DNA of 64,000 nucleotides from Zingiber officinale (lineage: Eukaryota > Streptophyta > Magnoliopsida > Zingiberales > Zingiberaceae). The position numbers were made by a program, and so were the translations under genes. The stretch lies in NCBI RefSeq assembly GCF_018446385.1, contig NC_056002.1, positions 37,806,063 through 37,870,062 on the forward strand, given 5' to 3'. Below the pieces are notes generated by a model. It did no database searches and was not told the origin of the DNA. It worked only from the letters and a program-made list of their open reading frames with translations. Below are positions 1 to 10,505 of this stretch, in pieces (positions within the stretch are counted from its first letter, which is position 1; each line of letters starts with the position of its first letter).

Positions 1-73
1 TCTCTAGCCCAAAATTCACGTATGGCAACAGGAGCACCACGTCCTTAACATCCATTGCTTCGACTCTCGGACA

Positions 74-137
<64 letters not shown>

Positions 138-740
138 TTTACTCGTTAGATATGAATTTAGAATATTGTAGATATGATTTTATTTGGAAATCCAATTTCT
201 AGTAAAATTATATCAAAATTTTCATAGAATAAATTATACCATCATTAAACAATATTATTTAATTACTTAACAATAAATATTTATTTTATAAAATTTATAG
301 ATATTTATGCATTATATTACACATGTAATTTATATGTGTACGGCTAATATAAAGAAAAAAATTCATATACTATACAGAAATTAAACTAAAAATTATATTA
401 ATTTTAAAATAATTAAAATATAGGACTCAATTTTTTTTTATAAATTTGACTCAATAATAAATATAAAAATAAATATTTTAAATAAGAAATAATCTAAACT
501 AAAATTATAATTATTTTCTATTTATTATTAAAATAAAAATATTAATTATTAAATAATAAAAATTAAATCTCTCAATTATTATATACACGTCAGTCTTAAA
601 TATTTTCTAATTTATTTATATTTATTATAGATATATTATTTTAAAATATTTTCTGTTTTTAATTATTTTTAAAATTTTATCATAAATATATAAGTATTTA
701 ATATTTTAAAATTTTTTAGAACTTTCAAAATCTTTCTTAT
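1..740. other. AT-rich non-coding flank with TA microsatellite
   Basis: A perfect (TA)n tract runs from about 76 to 135. The rest is very AT-rich sequence with many stops in all frames. I see no gene, terminal repeat or target duplication in it. Confidence 0.7.
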
Positions 741-802
741 GCGGTCCTTTGTTGTAGCAAAAGGACCGCATTAGTTCATCCGCAATAACTAATGTGGTCC
801 TT
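741..802. repeat. two overlapping inverted repeats (alternative hairpins)
   Basis: GCGGTCCTTT (741-750) pairs perfectly with AAAGGACCGC (760-769). The second arm also belongs to a longer pair, AAGGACCGCATTAGTT (761-776) with AACTAATGTGGTCCTT (787-802), which has one mismatch. The two hairpins cannot form together. It may be the remnant of a small foldback element; no target duplication was found. Confidence 0.6.
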
Positions 803-855
803 AAACATTAGGACAACGTGAGAAATTTTTAATAAAAAAAAAAAAATCCTTCTAC

Positions 856-856
856 C

Positions 857-891
<35 letters not shown>

Positions 892-914
892 AAAAAAAAA
901 AAAAAAAAAAAAAA
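856..914. repeat. (CAA)n microsatellite followed by poly(A)
   Basis: About eleven CAA units are followed by roughly 25 A residues. It is a simple repeat with no sign of coding use. It separates the AT-rich flank from the GC-richer sequence upstream of the kinase gene. Confidence 0.85.
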
Positions 915-990
915 CCAAACAGAAGAAAAAAAAATAATAACTTACCTAACATTCCCAAATTACCCTCCCACTTCGCCTCTATTGCCTGCC

Positions 991-1338
991 TTATTCCGGC
1001 ACCATCGACATCCTTCCGCCGCACGCCAACTCCTCTCCTCCCTCATCGTCCATCTCCCACCCTGACACTTTCTCCCTTTCGTCCCTCCTGCCGTCAGCGA
1101 AGGGCGAGGTTGATTCCAAATCGGAGACGGAGGCCGTTGATTGGAGGAGTTCGCCGTCGCCGCCTCCACCTCCACCTCCACCTCCACCGGAGGTAGCAGG
1201 AGACCACCCCGGTCCGAGTTGGTATGTGGCCGGTGCTGTCACAATGAGATCGTAGGGTCGATCATCGGGACTGCTGAGGAATAAATCTCTTATATTCTCG
1301 TATGAACAAGCGACTGAACTAGGGGGTGGCCGTTGCAT
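991..1338 (-). CDS. hypothetical minus-strand open frame upstream of the kinase gene
   Basis: A 115-residue frame starts at the ATG at 1336-1338 and ends with TAA at 991-993. The frame stays open upstream of that ATG to a stop near 1480. The N-terminal half has a protein-like mix of residues. The middle is a glycine run produced by a (CCACCT)n repeat at 1161-1188, and the C-terminal part is charged. I do not recognise a family. It lies head-to-head with the kinase gene, about 300 bp from that gene's TATA box. It could be a truncated exon of a divergent gene, or a chance frame in GC-rich DNA. No splice pattern or promoter supports it. Confidence 0.25.
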   Translation of the reverse strand: MQRPPPSSVACSYENIRDLFLSSPDDRPYDLIVTAPATYQLGPGWSPATSGGGGGGGGGGDGELLQSTASVSDLESTSPFADGRRDEREKVSGWEMDDEGGEELACGGRMSMVPE

Positions 1339-1633
1339 AAGGCTGCAAGTCGCCTTTTCCGCTGTTTCATATAGAGGGGGACGATCCCTGGCCGGAATCG
1401 CAGAAAAGACCTGAAGCGGAGCCGGTGACGAACGAGGAAGACCGGAGCAAAATAGAAGCGGTGAATTGGGGTTCCTCTATGATTTTATTAAATTGAGGTG
1501 TCTTTGTGAAAACTTGATCAAGCACCTCTTCTCCATTATCTACCGTCCATTCGAACCCTTCGACGGATGATATCGTTTAAAATTTCCATGCATGACTTTG
1601 CCCCGGCCCCACTTCTTATTGCACGGGGGTCTT

Positions 1634-1641
1634 TATAAATA
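1634..1641 (+). promoter_or_regulatory. TATA box of the sphingosine kinase gene
   Basis: TATAAATA lies about 100 bp before the start ATG at 1739, in a locally GC-richer stretch, at a spacing usual for a plant core promoter. Transcription would then begin near 1665. The start site is inferred. Confidence 0.6.
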
Positions 1642-1738
1642 CGAGAGGCAGCGTTGTTCTTCGGCGCACCACTGACCTCGGCATCGCGCTCCCCCTCACA
1701 CCCGTCGCCGCCCATACCGCGAGGAGGAAATTACTGGG

Positions 1739-4700
1739 ATGGAGAAGGATCTCGCCGCTCCTTCGCTGGCGGAGAAGGTGCGGATCGATGGGTCAGTGGC
1801 GGAGGCAACCCTAGCGCCCGACGGGGCGCTGCGCTGGAGCTCCGACAACGGCGGAAAGTGGTGCCTCACCTTCGATTCCGAGGTTCTAGGGTTCGAAACG
1901 GAGGGTGCTCGGATCACCATCCGGGCATTCGTGGAGGCGTCCAAGGGGACGGCTTCCTGTGGCTCTCAGGGGGGCCTCGGGAGGCGGGTGAGGAGGGATT
2001 ATGTTCTCGATATGCCCACCGAAGAGGCGGCTTCCATGTGGACGGAGAAGATGAACGCTTATCTCGATTCTCTGGGTAACTATGCATCTTTATGTTAAGG
2101 AAATTGTTTTTTATACGCTCTTTGATAGTGAAGTTATTGGGAGGCCATTTCTTTTTCGCCAATATATATCTACATATTCGGAACTATACTAATATTTGGT
2201 AAAGATAGTTGACGTATTTCCTTGACTAAAAATTTGTGTTTTTTTTTGTTCTTTTTTTACTTGAATATTACCAGCTCGATCGGTTCTTTGTTTTGCTTCT
2301 TATTTGAATTTACCTAGAAGATCTTGATACCTCAGCCATCCAAATTTTGTAACTTCCAAAGCACTTTCGGGAGGTTCATTGTTTTGTTTTAGTGTTTGCA
2401 CAGAAAAAAAATATCCTGAATGGATAATAGCTTGTTTGGTGCCTTTCTGTTACGCTAGCCGACGTTTTAATTTTCAACATCTGCTTCTCTGTTCCTAGGG
2501 TGCGGTGTCATCTTAATCCTGTCATAAAAACTACAAGAGAAAATATTACAATAATTATTATTTTTTGAAAATAATTTTATAAATTGCAATATTAACTAAA
2601 TTTTTAAGAGTTAAGTTAAATATACATTCAGGCTGTTATGCCGCTGGTAATCATTTTTCAAGTTGGGTAATATTGTTTAGGATTGTGTTATCCAGTCATA
2701 TCTAAATTACTCTGGCTGTTCTAATAGTAGTTAAATTATAAGCTTGGCGTGTCTTTTGTCCTAACTGCTGGTTGGACACTATAACTTCGTTGACTGTACT
2801 GCACTAGGGGAAAACTAAGGGTACGTTTGGTTTATCCATGTTTCATTTTCATTTTCTGGAAAACACGCGTTTTCTAGAAAATAGAAAATGACTTTTCGTC
2901 ATTTTCTATTTTTCCAGAAAATACTATCTATTTTTTTTAGAAAACAGATATAGAAAATGCAAACCAAACACCATTTTTCAGAAACGCGCATTTTTCAAAA
3001 AATGAAAATGAAAAACATGCCAACCAAATGCACCCTAAGATTTTTCATTGAGGTCTCTTGGTTCTGTCATCTTTGTACTTCCTATCTAATTTCTAGTTTT
3101 ACATTAAGTTTAATTGCAATTCCATAATTCTCATTGATTTCCAATTTTCCACCACCCTAAAGTTCTTAATATGGTCTATCAGCTAGGGACGGATTGGCGG
3201 GGATGCTAGGGACGAGCTAATCACCTTTTTACCACATTAATATGGTCTATCAGAGTTACCTAGTCACTCACGGCTATGGTGCAGCGGTAGGGCATCCAAG
3301 TTGTCATCTTGGCACCCGCGGTTTGATTCCTAGCTATGGTGTATTTGCAGAAATTTTTTCTCTAAATGAGGCATGCAACCAAAGGATGCTAGTCGGTTGC
3401 CCGCTGTAAGTGTTTCCCGATTTATCCTGGTGGCCGGTGGGAAAATTCTGTGGGGTCGGGTCAGTCACTCAGGGTTAGTGAATGAGGGGTTTATCATTTT
3501 TTTTTAAATATGGTATGTCAGAGCCCCCGGGGCTATGGTGCAACAGTAGTGCATCTAAGTTGTCACTCAGGTACCCGCGGTTCGATCCCCAGTTATGGTG
3601 TATTTGCAGAAATTTTTCCTCCAAATGGAGCATGCATCCAAAGGATGTTGGGCTTCTGGGTTGCCCGTCGCGAGCACTTCTCGATTTACCCTAGTGGCCG
3701 GTGAGAAAATTTTGTGGGGCCAGGTTGGTCACTCCTAGGTTACTCAATGGGGCTAACTAGGTTTATCATTTTTAATATGGTCTATCAGTCCCTTCAGGAC
3801 TGTTTAGTAGTTAGCGCATGTAGTATTGCTGACTTGAGGTCTGAGGTTCAAATGTTGGCGAAGCCAAGGTAAATGTCTTCCTCATGTGCTAGTCACTATT
3901 CCAAGGGCTAGTAGTCACCCGTGATTTACCTTCTCCGTGTTGGCCTTGGTATGGATTGGCGGGGACGTGGGGGCGAGCATAGTCTCCTCTTACCGACTTA
4001 ATATGGTCTATCTTAGTCCCCTTGGGACGGTTTAGTGGCTAGCATATGACGTGCTGCCAACTTGAGGTATGGGGTTCGAATCTTGGCATAGCCGAGGTAA
4101 ATGTCTCCCTCATGTGTCAGTCAATATTCCAAGGGTAAGTAGTCACCCATGATTTACCTCCTCCGTGTTGGCTGAGACGAATTGGTGGGGGCGCTGGGGC
4201 GAGCGTAGTCGCCTTTTGCCAACTTAATACGATTCATCATATTAGGTCATGGGGTCGAAACTCGATGTGTTCGAGCATTCCTCCCCTATGCCTTGGCCAC
4301 TACAGTAATGGTTAGAAGCCATCACTGATTTACTTCCTTTGTGTTGGCCTAGGTACGGGTTGGCAGGGACATTGGAGGCGAGCGAATCGCCTTTTTTGCC
4401 ACATTAATATGGTCTATCATGGTCCCTGGGCTACAGTTGTCACTCATACACCCGCAGTTTGATTCCCAGCTACAGCGTATTTACAGAGATTTTTCCTTCA
4501 AATGAGGCACACAACCATAGGATGCTGAGCTTTTAGGCTGCCCACCACGAGTGCTTTCCGATTTACCCTAGCGATTGGTGGGAAACTTCCATGGGGTCGA
4601 GCCGGTCGCCATAGGTTCAGTGTTACCTGGTTCAACATTAATATGGTCTATCATGACCTCCCGGGCTGACTCAGTTGGTAAGTGCATGAAATAATGACTG

Positions 4701-7700
4701 TAGTGGCCAGGGTCGAAACTTGGCAGGGGATTTTATCACCTCTGCAAACCTCCGCCTTTGCACTTGCTAATTTGAGTTTCTACTGAATTCCCTCTCAATG
4801 ACGTGGGGCAGTCATGAGGGGGCCGCTAACGTGGCGGTATCACGCCTTTTTTAATACGGTTTATCATCCTCAGGTGAACATAATTACCTTTTTCTATAAT
4901 GAATATGGTTTATCATCTTGGGTGAGCGAATCACCTTTTGCTACATTAATATGGTCTATCACTAATATTTGGACTATTCACTAGTATTACAAAGCATTTG
5001 TCTTTCTTAGAATCTGACATCTCTTTGATATAGGACGGCCAAAGCGGTTGTTTATTATTTTAAATCCATATGGAGGAAAGAAAGGTGCACTGAGAATTTT
5101 CAATACAGAGATTAAGCCCCTTCTAGTGGATGCTAATGTCCTTTACACCATGAAAGGTTGATTTTATTTTATTTATTTAATTTTGTCTAAGGTTCATCTT
5201 ATTCATGTGGCAAACTCCAAATGTGAGTTGCGTTGCTTAACATGTTAAATTTTCTATCTTATCTTTCTTCAGAAACTAAACATCAGCTCCATGCTCAAGA
5301 AATTGCTAAGACCATGGATCTTCTAAAATATGACGGAATTGTGTGTGTCAGTGGTGATGGTGTACTCGTGGAGGTTAGCAACTTTCTTCAAAATTTAGAA
5401 ATAGACATCAAATAAGTATGAATTTATCTGTCAATATTGAATAATAAATCACTTACAGATTCTTGTTAGATGTGCATCGATATTTATGTTTTACATTTCT
5501 CCACTACTTTCATAGTACTGAAGACATTCCATCTATCTTTTAGTATCGATGTTAATTAGAAAAGGCAGAAGCTTAGTGCATGTTCTTTTGCATAGCCAAT
5601 ATTTTGTCATGTCCTACCAAAAATGCTATCTTATGTACGGTAATTTTCTTACTATTTAGTGAATCTGGAATATGCTTACAGTTAGAATACATGCTTTGAT
5701 TTTCTTAAGATGGGAACATTCACTATGTGTTCCCTGACCTGGTATCTTTTCAAGATTGTGTCATTGTGTGCGCTTATTGCTACCAAGGTGTGAAATACCG
5801 TTTCGTGCCGCCCGGCACGGACGGTTTTTACCGTTCCGCCGGGCGGCCGAAACCGGCACGGGAGGCGTCCCCGTCTCGGCGGCGCCGGAGGAGACGCGGG
5901 ACGCCTCCGTCGGCGCCGGAGGAGACGCGGGACGCCTCCGGCGGCGTCCCGCGACGCCTTCGGCACCAAAGGCGACGCGCGCGACACCTTCCGCGCCGAA
6001 GGCGTCGTGCGCACGACTTCTGCGGCGCCGGAAACGTCCGGCAAGGTCGCCGGACGCTTCCGGCGCCGCCAGAGGCGTCCGGCGACACTTCCGGCGCCGC
6101 CGGACTCCCCTCGCGGGATCGCCCGCGGGCGATTTCGCCCCACGCGCGATCTCGCGTTCTGCCTCCGCGATTTTTTTTCTTTTCTGTTTTTAATAATTTT
6201 TTATTTTATTTAATTAATTTAAAGAATTCCCAAGGATATGTGGAGAATGTGTGATAGTTGGAAGAGGCTTTTATAAACCCTAATTAAATTATTCTAATAA
6301 AATATATAAAAAAATATTTAAAATTAAAATAAATTAAATAAAATTTATTAATTAATATTCTGAAAAATTAATATTTTAAATTTTATTTAAAATTTTTAAA
6401 AAATATATAATAATTCTTATTTATATTCTAATATATTTTTTATTATTTTAAATTTCATTTAAATTTTAAAAAAAAATTAAAAAAATTCTAAAAAAATTTT
6501 TAAAAAATTCTAATAAATTATATTTATATTCTGTTTTTTTTTTTTAAAAAAATTTTTTACTTGATATTTTCTACTATTTAAAATATACATTATTTAATTA
6601 ATAATTAATTAAATGAATAAATAGTTAATTTATATAATTATTATTAATATAAAGTAACATCTTGTATTAATTATTATTATTATTATTATTATAGATACTT
6701 CTATTTAAATTTGAATTATTAATATATCAATTCTATTTAAATAAAATTATTTTTAATTATTTTTTCTAATAAAATTAAATTATTCAATAATTGAGAACTT
6801 ATAATAAATCAATATACAACTTATTTTTATATACATAATAAACATATTTATCTTATAATTACTATAGATAAATAAAAAATACCGAAACTATATCGACACG
6901 GCACGATACGATACCGAAACCGTATCGTTCCGGTCTGAAACCGAAACCTCGGCACGGGTCGAAATTTTAAACCTTGATTGCTACATTCCACCTTTTTTTA
7001 GTGTCCAAAAATCTTGGACAATAAGCAACCCGTGGTGAATCCCTATTGTTTATTTCTTCATATTGTTTAGTTTTACAATTCTGCTCGAGGTTGATATTTT
7101 TCACCTTGATAAGTGCTTATCTAAGTTTCTAATTTTATTTTTTTTATTATTTTATTTATGCTGTCTAAGAGAAGTTTTTCCTTTGAATCTCTATGTACCA
7201 TCAGGTAGTTAATGGTTTACTTCAAAGGGAAGACTGGGATAGTGCCATTCAAATTCCTCTTGGGATAATTCCAGCAGGTTGTTCCTCTAGATATGCTAGT
7301 ACAAAATGCCTATTACATTATTTTTCCTGTTTTCTTTTTTTTTTTTAAAATATGGAAACCAAACTCAACTGGTTGAACAGCATGTTCACTCAGTTGTTGT
7401 ATCAAGGAAATAGTAACTACAAAGCTGCTGCTTACCAACAAAATGCCTATTGCCTTACATACGTAACACATGATTTTAAACAACCTCTTGCTTAATTTTC
7501 ATGTGGGAGTTTGATTGTGCCTTTACAATATATAATTGAAGCCACAATAGCAATTATAATTTTTTCATGGTCAGACCCTATGATTCTTCTTTGCCTTATT
7601 CACTGATCATAGAGATAAAATGTATTGGCTGCTAAATTTTCTAATTTCTTCTGAAACAGAGAAATTTTCTCACATTTGAAGATCGGATCTATAGTTTCTT

Positions 7701-10427
7701 GCCTCTCACTTAGGAAGTTTTGTCCCTTGGAATCATTTTATGTATCCAACATGAACTAATCGAGTTTATAATATGATTTGTCAGCGAACAACAGGAGCAC
7801 TTTAGCACCACATAAAGTGGCATTCTTCAAGATTTTTTGTACGTGAGTTCCCAAGTCAGAACATAGATCTTACTTCTGGTATAAAGAACACGTTTAAATA
7901 GGTATTGGTGGATGCCTTGAAGGATAAGGGTTCAGTGGAAGCACCTGTACTGTTTGTTGACCCATGTTGGTGTTGGTTGGCATCAATCAAGTTGTAGCAG
8001 GCTAGTAGTACAACTAATTAGACTTAGTTATGAGATGTGTTAAATAACATGGCAACTTTTATCATCAAATATGGTGGCATTCTCCAAGTTGTTTATATGA
8101 GTCCAAATTTAGATGGAATATCATTTATTAAACCAAGTTTTAAAATCCTATTTTGGCTTTGGCTATTGGTGATTGCTAGAGCGATAAGGGTTTAGATACT
8201 GACACCCTACTATCTGGGATTGGTTGGTTTCAGTTAGCACCAACCAGGAATGCAGCAAAGTAAAGTTTGATATATTATTTTGGTGTCAGGATTACAGTGG
8301 CAACACTTATAACGCATGTCATCACAGATTGGTACTAGTCGACATCAATATGGAAGATGCTGCTGCAGATCAACAACAGAATCTGTTCTTCGATGCCATT
8401 AGAGTTGGAACCAATGTGTCACGCCCCCAAAGGAGTCCATATCGAAAAATTTCGGTAGCATCTCCCCTGTACCGGTGACAATCTGAAACATACATACATA
8501 CAAAATACATCAGCCACATGCGGCTGGAATATATACACAACCACGTAGTTTATATTCAGCCCACTCGGCTGGAACATAATTAAACACAACCACGCAGTTA
8601 TATATATATATATATATATATACAATGAACAACCCACTCGGCTGCATTAAAAACTAACACAGCGGAAAAACGATAACGGAAAGCCCAATACAACACAAAT
8701 CAATACACTGCTAGCCGGCTAGGCTTTATACAACAACCATAACAATAAATACAACAACACCAAATACAACAAATACCAAATACAAATAAAACATATATAA
8801 AATCCGAACCGATCTTCGGATGTGACGTAGGACCCGACAGACAGGATACTCCGAGCGACACTCCAACCATCTACCTGAAAACATAAGATATATATGCGGT
8901 AGTGAGTATAGGTAACTCAGCGGGTAATAGACAGGATAGTGCATGGACCATAAATAACATGGAGATCAAAAGTATACAATCTCAGTAGGGAATAAAGAAC
9001 ATGATCATACTGACATAACCAATAAACACAACTACCAGTACCAATCTATTCTACATGGTATAACGATCATAGCTGACATACAAATTGCATGAAACACAAC
9101 TAACATAATGATAAATACATACCCAATATGAAATCGAGACATAGTACAATGATCAGAAAACTTACCGGATCTGCAACAGACCTACTCGCGATACTTGTGC
9201 AATATAAATACGACTGCATATACATGTAAAATAAATGACATGTATGCAGCACGACAACCAAATGCAACAAACATAGCTCAAATAAGTGCAACATAGCACA
9301 ATCACATGCAACTAGTATCTACTAGATATGTATGCAAATATAACTCCACAGATGCACCACGCATCATATGCACAATGCGTATGCATGCTCCATGGTCACC
9401 TTCTCCACTTCTCTAGACACCATGACCCCTGTATGGCCGAGAGGCTTGGGTCCGTGACGACTGTACTACCCTCCAGCTCACTATAAAGTGGTCGAGGCGG
9501 ACAGTCCGCTAGTAGCTATCTAACTACATAGCATCAGGGTCCCTGCTGACAACGTCGGATCTCACAAACCTCGTGACCAGGTGGCACGACAGGACGAGCG
9601 GCAACTGCTCCAGTTACCACTACCCATGAGTGACCGAGTGTGCGGTGCTAAACCAAAACGACTAACGACTCTCTCACCACAAGGGAGAACATAGTCGTCA
9701 GTATGCAATGAATGATGAACATGATATATATATAATCATGATACAGACACCATCATCATCCATGCAACCTCTAAATCCACATAAGTACCCTTAACATGAA
9801 TATAATCGTCATGATACCTCCATATATCCCACCAAACACGTGTACACAACTACACATATATAGTCAACCAAAAATCTCCAATAACCCCACTAAACACATA
9901 TACACCACATACTCGTACACTCCCTAAAACGTAGGTATAACCAACATAAATCCTCTAGTATCATAATCAGACGTATACACATAAACACATGGGTACAATC
10001 CACAAGAAACCTCAATAATCACACTGAACTCAAATAGACAGTCAATCATAGGACTCTTACAACACATACCAATCATGAGTACACTCAACATGGACATGCA
10101 TAAACAACATAATAACTTAAACCAACCAGACCTCCCGATAATACATACTCTACATGTGTATATACAACAGAGTCTAGGTATCGAGAAACGAGACTGTATA
10201 TGATATAACTAGAACATCTCAAAGACTAAGCATAAGTATCAGGCAGAAAAAACAACAAACGAACATGATATAAGGTGAAACAACCTAATCCGTCTAATAA
10301 TAACCATGCACTAAGTTCCAAGGAAAACTACGTAGAAGCCAAGGAAGAAATATCCGCCTTAAAATGTAGATCATGTCAAGAAATCCCACGTCGAGACGCT
10401 CGTCCCGAATCCAAATCCTGCATCAAT

Positions 10428-10505
<78 letters not shown>

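Larger units (their letters stand above)
3166..4962 (+). repeat. train of tRNA-derived SINEs sharing one target duplication
   Basis: Eleven copies of a 16-bp word, consensus TTAATATGGTCTATCA, start at about 3166, 3237, 3506, 3772, 3998, 4224, 4404, 4638, 4851, 4900 and 4946. Between them lie SINE units or fragments of at least three families, all on the plus strand. The arrangement fits repeated SINE insertion into the same target, each event copying it again. The array makes up over half of intron 1 of the kinase gene. Confidence 0.8.

Noticed and set aside
3277..3330. A and B boxes resembling a tRNA gene
   Set aside because: There is no cloverleaf acceptor stem or anticodon arm. The repeated bodies and flanking target words show SINE heads, not functional tRNAs.
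5233..5415. Separate small gene around exon 3 of the kinase
   Set aside because: The frame is exon 3 of the sphingosine kinase read through its flanking introns; the splice sites fit the ten-exon model.
5682..6254. Several long overlapping open frames on both strands, up to 175 residues
   Set aside because: They lie in the GC-rich half of the hAT-like element, where stops are rare by composition. All frames are Arg/Pro/Ala-rich and none resembles a protein.
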